A DNA stretch of 64,000 nt from Pseudomonadota bacterium (GCA_021819435.1 JAKARB010000006.1:1-64000); one strand, 5' to 3'; positions 8,697 to 19,042 are shown, counted from the stretch's first letter. The notes: generated by a model not told the origin, from the sequence alone. A program made the numbers and translations.

Positions 8697-8809
8697 GGGC
8701 CGAAGCCTACAACAACTCCAAGGCCGTTCCGGAGGGGCTCGGCTCGGGTCGACCCCAATCAGGAAGCCGGCCGTGGTGTGGTTCACGCAGGCGGGTCGCC
8801 TGGCTGGCA

Positions 8810-9478
8810 TCAAACCAAACCGCGCTCCGCGAACGACAACGCCCCGGTGCGTGCCACCACCACGTGGTCGATCACGCGCACGTCAACCAACTGCAAGCTC
8901 GATTTGAGGGTCTGTGTGAGCAGTTCGTCGGCGCGTGAGGGTTCCAGCACGCCGGAAGGGTGGTTGTGGCTGAGGATGACGCTGGCTGTGTTGAGCTCCA
9001 GTGCACGCTTGACGACCTCGCGTGGGTAGACGCTGGTCTGGGTGAGCGTGCCTCGGAACATCTCCTCGCAGGCGATGAGGCGCTGCTGCGCATCCAGGAA
9101 CAGCACCGCAAACACCTCGTGGGGCAGCGAGCCCAGGCGCATCTGGAGGTAGTCCTTGACGCGCTGCGGGGTGGTGAAGACCGGCTCTTCGCGAAGGCCT
9201 GCCGTCAAGCCGCGTCTTGCCAGCTCCATGACGGCCATCAGCTCGGCGCGCTTGGCCGGCCCCAGGCCTTTGATGCCTTGTAACTGGAGGCTCGACGATG
9301 TCAGCAACCCGCCAATGCCGCCGAGTTGCATCAGCAGGCTTTCGGCCAGATGCAGCACGCCCTGGCCCTTCAGCCCGGTTCGCAAGAGCAGGGCGAGCAG
9401 CTCGGCGTCGGCCAGCGCGGCCGGGCCGAGGGACAGCAGTTTTTCTCGCGGTCTCAGGGCCGCGGGCAGGTCTTTCAT
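8810..9478 (-). CDS. radC: RadC-family JAB-domain protein
   Basis: A 222-residue protein with an N-terminal helix-hairpin-helix-like region ([20 protein letters not shown]) and a C-terminal JAB/MPN metalloprotease-like domain carrying the Zn motif HNHPSG...D ([18 protein letters not shown]). The family (UPF0758) was named for DNA repair, but the role is doubtful. I start at the ATG at 9478 ([15 protein letters not shown]), which matches the family N terminus and has GGGGAT upstream. It is divergent from fkpB with a roughly 90-base gap. Confidence 0.93.
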   Translation of the reverse strand: MKDLPAALRPREKLLSLGPAALADAELLALLLRTGLKGQGVLHLAESLLMQLGGIGGLLTSSSLQLQGIKGLGPAKRAELMAVMELARRGLTAGLREEPVFTTPQRVKDYLQMRLGSLPHEVFAVLFLDAQQRLIACEEMFRGTLTQTSVYPREVVKRALELNTASVILSHNHPSGVLEPSRADELLTQTLKSSLQLVDVRVIDHVVVARTGALSFAERGLV

Positions 9479-9570
9479 GGTGTGGGATCCCCGATGTGTC
9501 GTTCTCAAACCTAAAATTGTGGTTTTGCACCCCCGCCAACCCCATCCTCCTGAAGGGTGGGCGTGACACC

Positions 9571-10032
9571 ATGACCACACTCGCTCCGACCGTTGCCCCC
9601 GGTTCCTTCCTGACCCTGCACTACCGCCTGGCCGGGCCGGATGGCGATGACCTGGTCAACACCTTCACCGACAAGCCCGCCACGCTGTCGCTGGGGTCGG
9701 GTGAGCTCTCGCCCGCGCTGGAGGCCCGCCTGCTCGGCCTGACCGAAGGCACCCGCACCACGCTGCAACTCGAACCTGGCGAGGCGTTCGGCCCGCGCAA
9801 CCCCGAGATGCTCCAGCGCGTGGCCCTGAAGCTGCTGCGCGAGCTGGGGGACCCGGATGAAATCTGGAACGTCGGCGACGTGGTCCAGTTCCCCACGCCC
9901 GATGGCAGCGGCCACTTCGCCGGCGTCGTGCGTGAGGTGGATGCCGCTGGCGAGTGGGCCCTCTTCGACTTCAACCACCCGCTCGCTGGACAGCCCGTCA
10001 CCTTCGAGGTGCAGCTGATTGGCGTGCTCTGA
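9571..10032 (+). CDS. fkpB: FKBP-type peptidyl-prolyl isomerase, SlpA/FkpB type
   Basis: A 153-residue SlyD-like FKBP. It has the start [14 protein letters not shown] and the flap-type IF-domain insertion after [12 protein letters not shown], and returns to the FKBP fold in [11 protein letters not shown]. It lacks the His/Cys-rich metal-binding tail of SlyD, which fits FkpB. It would accelerate proline isomerisation. The frame extends upstream to 9298, but the ATG at 9571 has GAAGGGTGG upstream and the family start. ispH follows after 17 bases, the classical fkpB-ispH pair. Confidence 0.92.
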   Translation: MTTLAPTVAPGSFLTLHYRLAGPDGDDLVNTFTDKPATLSLGSGELSPALEARLLGLTEGTRTTLQLEPGEAFGPRNPEMLQRVALKLLRELGDPDEIWNVGDVVQFPTPDGSGHFAGVVREVDAAGEWALFDFNHPLAGQPVTFEVQLIGVL

Positions 10033-10049
10033 ACCCGAGGTCTGAGAAC

Positions 10050-12463
<2,414 letters not shown>

Positions 12464-12513
12464 TCTGTGTGATGGGTGGGCCGTTGTGGCCCGCCAAAAA
12501 CCGAGGAAAGGCC

Positions 12514-12522
12514 TGCTATACT
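12514..12522 (+). promoter_or_regulatory. Extended -10 promoter element of the tRNA-Ser gene
   Basis: The sequence TGCTATACT fits an extended -10 (TG-N-TATACT) about 60 bases before the tRNA. I see no good -35 at the usual spacing. The assignment rests on the motif and its position only. Confidence 0.5.
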
Positions 12523-12582
12523 GCTGAGCTTTCCAGGGCTCAGGCCCTGGCACCGATCAAGACCCCGGTGCGCCCCGTTTCA

Positions 12583-12674
<92 letters not shown>

Positions 12675-12680
12675 ATGCAA

Positions 12681-12710
12681 GCCCAAGTGATTGATTCACT
12701 TGGGCTTTTT
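12681..12710 (+). terminator. Rho-independent terminator after tRNA-Ser
   Basis: GCCCAAGTGA and TCACTTGGGC form a perfect 10-bp stem with a 5-base loop, followed by five T. It ends the tRNA transcript. A close copy of this hairpin is found beyond attR, which means the att homology extends through the terminator. Confidence 0.88.
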
Positions 12711-12726
12711 GGTTTCTGGGTTGCTG

Positions 12727-12749
12727 CACCCATCAACTCACCCATCAAC
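12727..12749 (+). repeat. Left arm-type repeat (putative integrase binding sites)
   Basis: A 23-base block begins CACCCATCAACT and contains ACCCATCAAC twice in tandem. The identical 23 bases occur in the same orientation at 20308-20330, just inside the other end. Paired tandem repeats inset from both att sites are what arm-type binding sites of the integrase N-terminal domain look like. Binding has not been shown. Confidence 0.65.
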
Positions 12750-12784
12750 CGCGAAGTGAGGGTGTGTGATCGCGACTTTGGCTT

Positions 12785-12805
12785 CACCCCTTGATGTAGG
12801 GGGTG
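12785..12805 (+). promoter_or_regulatory. Inverted repeat upstream of the cargo operon
   Basis: CACCCC and GGGGTG face each other across nine bases, about 45 bases before the first cargo gene. There is no T-run, so it is more likely an operator or 5'-leader hairpin than a terminator. Only the symmetry supports this. Confidence 0.3.
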
Positions 12806-12850
12806 GGAGTGCTCTACCGTCGCGGAGAATGAGCGCGGGAGGGAAAGCTG

Positions 12851-14149
12851 ATGACATCTGAAGTTGTTGTGGCCAATCGACTCGGCATTGCGATTGCAGC
12901 AGACAGCGCGGTGACGTTTACAAACGGCAGCGCATCGCAGGCAACCTACGCCACTGGGGCCAACAAGATCTTTCAACTTGCTGAGCATGATGCTGTCGCT
13001 GTAATGATTTACAGCAATGCCAATTTAAACAGCGTTCCTTGGGAGGTGATTTTAAAAACCTACCGAAGGGAGCTCGCTCAGAATAGTTTCCGCACATTGG
13101 CTGAGTATGCGGATGACCTCATAGATTTCCTGAATCAGCGTACCGCTCGGTTGCTGCCTACCGAGGTGCGAACGCATGCAACGCGTTTGGCCGCCCAAGA
13201 CGCGGTCATGGCGGCGCTTTTCCATGTGTTAGGAGCGCGTCCTGTCCTTCGGGATACCGCTGCGCCGCAGCATGACTTGATGCATGCTTGGGACGACTCT
13301 ATGGATGAGGTCGAAGCAGACGTCGCAGCGAGGGATGTTGATGTCTCGTTAGATCCCGCTGATTTACCCTTGACCGAGGCAGCCCTGGTGGTTGAGTTGG
13401 CCCAAGAAGTTCGCGGATTTATCGAGAAGCAGTTCGCTCACCTGATGAGTTTTCAGATTGATTTTGAGCGACTAGCCAGGTTGGGCATTGATTTCTTGTT
13501 TAAAAGGCCTGAAGTTGTTCTCGGTTCCTACAGTGGCCTTGTTGTCGCAGGTTATGGTTCCGATGAATACATGCCTGGATTCTGTGAGCGGCATGTTTAC
13601 GGTTTTATTGGGGGTAAGGTCTATTGGCAATTGCGGCCGAGCCGAGCGGTGAACTTCACAGAGACGAACTCACTCATTGAGCCATTCGCTAGAAAGTCCA
13701 TGATTGAGACCTTTACTCAGGGTGCTAGTCCGGAAGTCTGGAAATTTGTTCGAGAAGCCTTTGTGAAGCATGCGCAGGAGGTGAGTTCTCATGCAGCAGC
13801 GGCGTCGGGCGTCACTTTGGATCCTGCGGCGATATCTGCAGCAATCCAAAATGAACTGACGAGTTTTACGCAAACTTGGGCTTTTTCTGTCTTTGGTGCT
13901 CACTTGGCGCCACTACATTCTGTCGTAGCTGGTTTGGCGCTGGAGGAGCTTGCGGAGCTAGCTGAGACGCTGGTGATGTTGGAGTCTCTGAAGGAGAAGG
14001 TGACCTCCCGGACACAAGGCGTCGGAGGCCCCATTGACGTCGCACTGATCACAAAAGCTGAGGGCCTTGTGTGGATCAAACGTAAACACTATTTCAAGCC
14101 TGAGCTGAATCAGCGATACTTGAATAGGCTTCATAGAGGAGCTAACTGA
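12851..14149 (+). CDS. Proteasome-beta/HslV-like Ntn-hydrolase-type protein, satellite cargo
   Basis: A 432-residue protein with no signal peptide. Its start, MTSEVVVANRLGIAIAADSA, looks like a 20S proteasome beta subunit or HslV: after Met removal the first residue is Thr, Asp is at 17 (AIAADSAVT) and a Lys is at 38 (GANKIFQL), against Thr1, Asp17 and Lys33 in proteasomes. The following AVAVMIYSNANLNSVPWEV resembles the next strand and helix. The remaining roughly 350 residues are largely alpha-helical and unrecognised, so the protein is about twice a proteasome subunit. GGGAGG lies 8 bases before ATG. Codon use is visibly more AT-rich than in the flanking core genes. It is co-transcribed with a 72-residue protein. 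Activity and role (possibly phage defence) are inference. Confidence 0.6.
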   Translation: MTSEVVVANRLGIAIAADSAVTFTNGSASQATYATGANKIFQLAEHDAVAVMIYSNANLNSVPWEVILKTYRRELAQNSFRTLAEYADDLIDFLNQRTARLLPTEVRTHATRLAAQDAVMAALFHVLGARPVLRDTAAPQHDLMHAWDDSMDEVEADVAARDVDVSLDPADLPLTEAALVVELAQEVRGFIEKQFAHLMSFQIDFERLARLGIDFLFKRPEVVLGSYSGLVVAGYGSDEYMPGFCERHVYGFIGGKVYWQLRPSRAVNFTETNSLIEPFARKSMIETFTQGASPEVWKFVREAFVKHAQEVSSHAAAASGVTLDPAAISAAIQNELTSFTQTWAFSVFGAHLAPLHSVVAGLALEELAELAETLVMLESLKEKVTSRTQGVGGPIDVALITKAEGLVWIKRKHYFKPELNQRYLNRLHRGAN

Positions 14150-14150
14150 T

Positions 14151-14369
14151 ATGACTCATCCTGCGAACATCTTTGAACTTCACCGAGCAACTTTGCAAGA
14201 GGAAGCTGTAAGTCTGGAGCAGCGCTGGAAGGCCATGCAGAAGCTGGCAAAGGGCGCATCTACTGAGATTGATGCACTCACGAGGTCCGAAGCGTCTGCG
14301 TACATCCAGATGCGACGAGTGTTTGAACAAGAAGCCGGCTCGGTTGTTCCATCGCTTGCTTGTCGTTGA
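14151..14369 (+). CDS. Small helical protein of unknown function, cargo partner
   Basis: A 72-residue, mostly charged helical protein (ATLQEEAVSLEQRWKAMQKL) beginning 1 base after the stop of the Ntn-like gene, with AGGAG 10 bases before its ATG inside the end of that gene. No family is recognised. The tight spacing means the two are co-translated, so it may be a partner, regulator or adaptor of the large protein. A strong terminator follows directly. Confidence 0.65.
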   Translation: MTHPANIFELHRATLQEEAVSLEQRWKAMQKLAKGASTEIDALTRSEASAYIQMRRVFEQEAGSVVPSLACR

Positions 14370-14389
14370 CCTTCCTGCGCTTCATCGTA

Positions 14390-14414
14390 GCCTGCTGAAA
14401 GCAGGCTTTTTTTT
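14390..14414 (+). terminator. Rho-independent terminator of the cargo operon
   Basis: GCCTGC-TGAAA-GCAGGC gives a perfect 6-bp stem with a 5-base loop, followed by eight T. It closes the two-gene cargo operon and separates it from the convergent replication module. Confidence 0.93.
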
Positions 14415-14462
14415 CATAGACGCTACATCTTGGTGACGGGCACGCCCACTTTTCTTCGGTGC

Positions 14463-14822
14463 CTATAACTTCGAGCCGCGTCGCAGGTTAGTCCGGCTGC
14501 GCTCGCTGCCTTCCTTGGTCTTAGGCCCGGTGCTGGCCCCTCCATGCCACTTGCATCGTCCGTTGCGGAAAATCTCGCGCGACTTGCAGGGCTCCCCTGA
14601 TCGGCGTCCTTTGCCTCCACAGGTCATGTCGATGCATTGAGGCGGAATCTCCGGAAGGTCGGGGAGCAACGGGCGAGGCGGCCACACGCCATGCATGCAA
14701 AAGTAGGCTGCCCGGCGATTGCTGTTTGCATCCTCGATCAAGATCCGTTGGCGCAGGGCTTCCACACGGTCGACCTCCTGCCAAAAGGCTTTCAGCAAGC
14801 GTCGCTGTTCCTTGGTGCTCAC
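14463..14822 (-). CDS. HGG-motif small phage-type protein
   Basis: A 119-residue protein. The C-terminal half has Cys residues (CIDMTCGGKGRRSGEPCKS), then CKWHGGASTGPKTKEG, the HGGxSTGPxTxEG signature found in many phage and prophage proteins of unknown function, probably a small metal- or nucleic-acid-binding domain. The GTG at 14822 is chosen because AAGGAG lies 8 bases upstream; the longer frame would begin inside the inverted-repeat region. It is the last gene of the minus-strand replication operon. Confidence 0.65.
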   Translation of the reverse strand: MSTKEQRRLLKAFWQEVDRVEALRQRILIEDANSNRRAAYFCMHGVWPPRPLLPDLPEIPPQCIDMTCGGKGRRSGEPCKSREIFRNGRCKWHGGASTGPKTKEGSERSRTNLRRGSKL

Positions 14823-14838
14823 TGTTGTGACTCCTTCT

Positions 14839-14946
14839 GTTCCTGATGTTCGTGATGTTCCTGATGTTTGAGGGGTTTGGACATTGACTGACCCCCTACA
14901 GCTTCCAGACCCCCTAAAGGTCGGGAACATCACGAACATCAGGAAC
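14839..14946. repeat. Perfect 23-bp inverted repeat with iteron-like units (candidate origin)
   Basis: GTTCCTGATGTTCGTGATG followed by TTCC at 14839-14861 is exactly complementary, inverted, to 14924-14946; the spacer is 62 bases. Each arm is built of 9-base units (TTCCTGATG, TTCGTGATG). The spacer carries a second directly repeated unit, GACCCCCTA, twice. It lies just past the stop of the primase-helicase gene and before the HGG gene. It could be a replication origin, a partner site of the primase, or an mRNA structure. Confidence 0.6.
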
Positions 14947-14953
14947 AAGCTGC

Positions 14954-17320
14954 TTAGGCCGCTGTGAGGTTGTCGAGATAGGCCCGTGCGCCGCCGAAGC
15001 CCATTTGCGCGGCCTGCGGTCCTCGCTCAAGCTCTGCCCTGATCTCTGACGGGTCGGCTTCTTTCCAGCGTGAGACGTTCCGAAGGATGGACACGTTGGC
15101 GGTCGATGTGCCCAGCCTGATCCGTTGGCTGTGATTGGTGATCCCTCTGCGCTCAAGGGCGTGTCGGTGAGCGTTCGTGACCTTGCCCCCAATCTGCCCC
15201 GTGATTAGCTCGCCGAGCATCGACGTTTGGATCACGTCGCAGGGCCAGTGATTGACCACCTCCAACAAGATGTCGTCTACCTCGCTGCGGTTTGCCGCGA
15301 TGACAGCTTCTTTTGCTGCGTTCATGATGGCGTGCGCCCCGGGGTTGAAGTCGGTCAGGTCACGACTGCCCAGCAGATGCGCCACCCCGGCGATGAACCC
15401 CGGGTCTTTTAACGCTGAGTAGAGCTGACGGTAATACTCGGTGCCCTTGGGGTCTCCCTCACGGATGACCACGTTGAATCGACGGTCGCCGTCGCTCAGG
15501 GCAAGGGCGCTGCGATGGTTGGAGAAGATCAACCAGCGACATGCGTTGTGCTCTTCCCGGATGCGGCCGAACTTTGGGTTGATGGTTCGTTGCCCCTCAT
15601 TGACGAGGCTCTTCATGACCTCGGCATTGCCCCACTTCGCTTTGTTGTCTCCCTCGTTGATCTCGTCGACCACGGCAATGATTCGTGACGACAGCCGGTC
15701 ATTGAAGCCGTTGTTGAGGAACGCAGCCAAGTTGAAGTTGACGGCAGCGTATCCGGGCCACAGGCGAGCGATGACACCGGCGATCCAGTTCCGCCCGGTG
15801 CCTTGGCGATCAGAGATGTGGAGCCATCCCGATTGAGGTAGTTCGCCCGGGCATTGTTCGATGTGCGCCAGCCAATCAAGGAAGCGCGGAGCCTCGTCCC
15901 CAAAGAGATAGGCCACATGAGCCAGGAACAACGATGCGTCACCGGGTGGTGTGCTGCGATCTGGCTGGGTCCATGTGTTGACCGCTTCACGACCTCGCGG
16001 GTCGCGCACGAGGCGTTTGCCGCCAGCCATGAATGTGACGGCTTGAGCTTGCTGTCTATTGGGGCTCTTCTCCCATAGTGAGGCGGTGTCATAGACCTTC
16101 GTCTTTGGCGTGCCATCAAAGTTGAACTGCCCCTTGACCTCAAGCGTGGTTGTCGATGCCTTGTGCGTGGCTTTCCAGTCAGACAGCATGGCGACGTGTT
16201 GTGGTTGCTGTAGATCAACGACCTGTTGCCCGTCTTGCACGAACACGAAGCGCTCAAGCATCTCGTCGAGCGATGTGCTCCCGGCCAATCGAATTTGATC
16301 GCTGCCCTCACCGATGCGCATGGCCTCTTGGACTTGCTGAAGTCGGCGGGCTGCCTGATCAACGAAGACTTCTTCTTGCTGACCTACCGCGCCCATGATG
16401 GTGCGACAGAGGTAGTCGGAGCGCTCCCACTTGTCGCGCACAAGGCTTGACCGCTTCATGAGGCGAGCAATGCGCTCGCAGTCCTTGCCAGTCCAAAAGG
16501 CGAGATGCTGAGCCAGCGCGGCATCAGCGCTGCTTGCGTCATAGGCCCGAGCCCCGTCAGGGTAGGCGCGGGCCAGCACTTCGACGTTGCAGTTCCACAG
16601 ATCAGCAAAGCTTGCGCGGTTGCCGAAGGCTGCGGCGGCTGAATTTGAGCGCAGGGCACGACGGATGAGCTCGTCATCATCCTCGGGGCCACGCCACTCG
16701 TCGCAAGGTCCGTCAGACCAGCCAGCGTCATTCTCTTGATCAGGGCCGGGCTTGAAGTGGGTGTTGATGAGGGCTTGCAGTGGCAAGGTGCAGTCGGTCG
16801 CTGCATCGCCAATGGCAGAAGCCGGTTTGCCAATGGCAATGAACCGCCGCTCTGTGTACAGCTCCAGGCCGTGCGCGGTGTCCTTGCATGCATGGGGTGG
16901 GGTGTCACCCGTGTAGGTGCCCCAAATGTGCAAGCCTGAGCCAGAAACGCTCACCTCAATTGCTGCGCCAGGAAACATGCCGCACAGCTCAAGGGCCTTG
17001 GGCGTCCATCCTGATCGGTCGGGCGATAGGCAGTTGTCGACGTCCAGGCAAAACAGCTTGCACTCTGTTGTCAGGACAAAGCCAACGCCATACCCTTCGC
17101 CAAACTGCTCGGCGAATCGACAGGCGCTGTCCGCTGTCATCCAGTTGGCCGTGTCGTGTGCATCGACCACATGGCCTGAAGTGCTCACCGGCAGTTTGTC
17201 CAGCTTGCCGGGCCGGGCCTTGCTGGCCTCGATTCGATAAACGATGAATTGGCGAAACTCCCGGAGTCGGGCAAGCGCGGGCGCGACCAAGCCACCCCGG
17301 TAGGGGTTTGCGTCGTTCAT
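14954..17320 (-). CDS. Primase-polymerase/helicase replication protein (AEP plus DUF5906-like ATPase)
   Basis: A 788-residue fusion. The N-terminal primase-polymerase domain has the metal-binding pair Asp93/Asp95 (LFCLDVDNC), SGSGLHIWG with His131, and LELYTERRFIAIGK, as in archaeo-eukaryotic-type prim-pols of phage plasmids and NrS-1-like phages. The C-terminal SF3/D5-like ATPase domain has a P-loop region DRQGTGRNW (about 504-512), Walker B IIAVVDEINEG and the FSNHRSALALSDGDRR motif. The P-loop Lys is replaced by Arg510. ATG 17320 (AAGGA upstream) is preferred to 17359. It would start replication of the excised element, like P4 alpha protein. Confidence 0.85.
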   Translation of the reverse strand: MNDANPYRGGLVAPALARLREFRQFIVYRIEASKARPGKLDKLPVSTSGHVVDAHDTANWMTADSACRFAEQFGEGYGVGFVLTTECKLFCLDVDNCLSPDRSGWTPKALELCGMFPGAAIEVSVSGSGLHIWGTYTGDTPPHACKDTAHGLELYTERRFIAIGKPASAIGDAATDCTLPLQALINTHFKPGPDQENDAGWSDGPCDEWRGPEDDDELIRRALRSNSAAAAFGNRASFADLWNCNVEVLARAYPDGARAYDASSADAALAQHLAFWTGKDCERIARLMKRSSLVRDKWERSDYLCRTIMGAVGQQEEVFVDQAARRLQQVQEAMRIGEGSDQIRLAGSTSLDEMLERFVFVQDGQQVVDLQQPQHVAMLSDWKATHKASTTTLEVKGQFNFDGTPKTKVYDTASLWEKSPNRQQAQAVTFMAGGKRLVRDPRGREAVNTWTQPDRSTPPGDASLFLAHVAYLFGDEAPRFLDWLAHIEQCPGELPQSGWLHISDRQGTGRNWIAGVIARLWPGYAAVNFNLAAFLNNGFNDRLSSRIIAVVDEINEGDNKAKWGNAEVMKSLVNEGQRTINPKFGRIREEHNACRWLIFSNHRSALALSDGDRRFNVVIREGDPKGTEYYRQLYSALKDPGFIAGVAHLLGSRDLTDFNPGAHAIMNAAKEAVIAANRSEVDDILLEVVNHWPCDVIQTSMLGELITGQIGGKVTNAHRHALERRGITNHSQRIRLGTSTANVSILRNVSRWKEADPSEIRAELERGPQAAQMGFGGARAYLDNLTAA

Positions 17321-17372
17321 GGTGGGGTGATCCTTGTTGCCTCTTGCGCCCCTCTCCAAGCGCGCAGGGCGT

Positions 17373-17537
17373 TTACTTTGTCGGCTTGGCCTTGAGCTGC
17401 GCCAGGACGCGAATCGCGTCGGCGTCGCCTCTCGCGGCGTCCTTCTTCATGACGCGAATGGCTGCGCGGCGGATTTCGCGCGGACCCGTGGGCGTCAACG
17501 TCGTGGCGTAAAGCTTGGTGTGGTTGCGGTTATTCAT
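17373..17537 (-). CDS. Small basic protein of unknown function
   Basis: A 54-residue basic protein beginning MNNRNHTKLY with a central helix rich in Arg, Ala and Lys. AGGGGG lies 5 bases before the ATG. It sits 10 bases after the coiled-coil gene and before the primase gene on the same strand. No family is recognised. The ribosome binding site and operon position support it being real. Confidence 0.55.
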   Translation of the reverse strand: MNNRNHTKLYATTLTPTGPREIRRAAIRVMKKDAARGDADAIRVLAQLKAKPTK

Positions 17538-17547
17538 GGCAACCCCC

Positions 17548-18087
17548 TTAGAAGCGAGCGTCGGCACCCACGAGGATGTCGTTGTAGCCACGATTGGCAA
17601 CGATGCGCAAGGCACTCATGGCCGTGGGCAGGCGAAGTCGCAGGCGAAGCGGCTCGAAGGCTGGTGATGCCCCCAAGGCATTGCGATAGGCTGCTAGTTG
17701 ATCCGGGTCGCTGAACTCCTGCCACGCTGGATAGGTGGTCCCGCATCGTGTCCACGCAGGACGCAGGCGAGACATGATCTCTTCCAGGCTGCGGGCGGTG
17801 TCTTCCAGTTCTCGGACGATGGTGTCAAGCTCTGCTCGCGCTGCGCGGTGCTGCTCGATTTGCTTCAGGGTGTCGTGCGCAGCGAGCGTCGCTTGGTTCA
17901 CTTTGCTTGCTTGGGCTTCTGCTGCCTCCTGAAGGGTCAGGCGGGCGACTGAGCGTTCGAGTGCATTGATTTCGTTTTCAATGCTGATCGCTTGACCGTG
18001 TTCGCCTGACGCCGAGTGCGCAGCCCATGCGTCGCGCAGCTCCGCGATTTGCTGCTTGATGGTCGAGATTTCGTCTGCTGCGCTCAT
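17548..18087 (-). CDS. Coiled-coil protein of unknown function
   Basis: A 179-residue protein whose first about 110 residues are predicted from heptad-like spacing to be coiled coil (ISTIKQQIAELRDAWAAHS; LEEIMSRLRPAW). It has a C-terminal region of unknown fold. GGAGAACC lies before the ATG at 18087, which overlaps the stop of the preceding gene (ATGA). Such genes are common in the early operon of phages and satellites, with no assigned role. Confidence 0.7.
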   Translation of the reverse strand: MSAADEISTIKQQIAELRDAWAAHSASGEHGQAISIENEINALERSVARLTLQEAAEAQASKVNQATLAAHDTLKQIEQHRAARAELDTIVRELEDTARSLEEIMSRLRPAWTRCGTTYPAWQEFSDPDQLAAYRNALGASPAFEPLRLRLRLPTAMSALRIVANRGYNDILVGADARF

Positions 18088-18425
18088 CGTTGGTTCTCCT
18101 TGCGTTGTTGTCCAAGCTCCTTGAGTAGCCGATAGGCCGTGACGGGATCGGCCATCGCTTCCACGATGTCGACCTCTGATGCTCCAAGTGCTTCCAAGAT
18201 GCTTGAAAGGTTCTCCGGGGTGATTCCGAAGACTCCCAGGGTCGCCCAGCCTTGGGCGCTGTCGGCGGGCTGGCGGAGTGGCGGAGCCTCATCCATCGCA
18301 AGCGCGAAACGGCGCTGTGCCGCAACGTCACAACCACGCAGTAGGGGATTCGTTGAGAGGCGTCGGATCAGTTTCAAGTCGCTTGCGGCGCTGATCACTT
18401 GATGCCAATTTGTTTGACGCGTCAT
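18084..18425 (-). CDS. Unknown protein of the element's early operon
   Basis: A 113-residue protein starting MTRQTNWHQVISAASDLKLI, mostly helical, without a recognised motif. AGGGGG lies 8 bases before ATG 18425. Its stop overlaps the start of the coiled-coil gene, and its start lies next to the stop of the 51-residue gene, so it belongs to a tightly packed operon. Confidence 0.68.
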   Translation of the reverse strand: MTRQTNWHQVISAASDLKLIRRLSTNPLLRGCDVAAQRRFALAMDEAPPLRQPADSAQGWATLGVFGITPENLSSILEALGASEVDIVEAMADPVTAYRLLKELGQQRKENQR

Positions 18426-18426
18426 C

Positions 18427-18582
18427 TCATTGCCCCCTGTACTTCAAGAAGGCGGCACGGTCGCGTCGTGCGGCTTCCTCTGCGATGCGGCGCAGATGTG
18501 CCCGCCAGCGTGTCCGGTCGGCACTTGAAATGGGTTGGACTGGCACTTGCCCTTGTGGCGAGCGCTTGAGTTTCTTGCTCAT
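18427..18582 (-). CDS. 51-residue basic protein
   Basis: A short frame opens at ATG 18582 with GAAGGG 7 bases upstream and encodes MSKKLKRSPQGQVPVQ, then an Arg/Ala-rich helix ending LKYRGQ. It ends 1 base before the next gene's ATG. Another longer frame overlaps it (18422-18628), but this one has the better ribosome binding site, length and spacing. Its function is unknown; its size and charge suggest nucleic-acid or protein binding. Confidence 0.6.
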   Translation of the reverse strand: MSKKLKRSPQGQVPVQPISSADRTRWRAHLRRIAEEAARRDRAAFLKYRGQ

Positions 18583-18593
18583 GGCGCATCCCT

Positions 18594-18821
18594 TCACGAA
18601 GCAAGGAACTTGCGCAATTCACCCACATTCCATGCGGTGACTTGCTTCGTCAGCTTGCGAGGGGCCGGGAGGTCGCCACGCTGCACCATGCGCCACACGG
18701 TCGCGGGTGAGCATCCAACGAGAGCCCGAACAACGGGCAAGCGGACGTTGGCTGTGTCGGGGAGGGTGTCGAAATGGCGGAGAGCGTCGGGTAGAGCGCT
18801 CGGGGAGACTGCGCGATCCAT
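18594..18821 (-). CDS. AlpA-like helix-turn-helix regulator / excisionase
   Basis: A 75-residue protein from ATG 18821, which has an excellent AAGGAG 5 bases upstream. The C-terminal half has the winged-helix MerR-like arrangement of AlpA/excisionase proteins (VRALVGCSPATVWRMVQRGD followed by LPAPRKLTKQVTAWNVGELR). It is first in the minus-strand early operon and next to the integrase, so it probably controls integrase expression or excision and early transcription. Confidence 0.82.
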   Translation of the reverse strand: MDRAVSPSALPDALRHFDTLPDTANVRLPVVRALVGCSPATVWRMVQRGDLPAPRKLTKQVTAWNVGELRKFLAS

Positions 18822-19042
18822 GTTGCTCCTTCTGCAGGTGCGTTGAGACATGGATCGGGAATGTATGCATCGGTTTTCGAGACGTGAAGACGGTAAAAGA
18901 TCAAAGGGATCAATCATTTACCTCTATCGAAAGCCGTAGGTTGTTGGTTTTGTTTGCGCTTTTGAATGCTTGGGTGGGCTGGGATTTTTTTTGTGCCGAA
19001 CGCCAGATCTGTGGATTTCCGTCGCATATCCGACGCGGCACG

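Noticed and set aside
14839..14946. CRISPR array
   Set aside because: The repeats are 9 bases, arranged as an inverted pair with one spacer, not direct repeats with several spacers; no cas genes are present.
18422..18628. 68-codon frame overlapping the 51-residue gene
   Set aside because: The 51-residue frame has the better ribosome binding site and ends right before the next start; both cannot be the main product.
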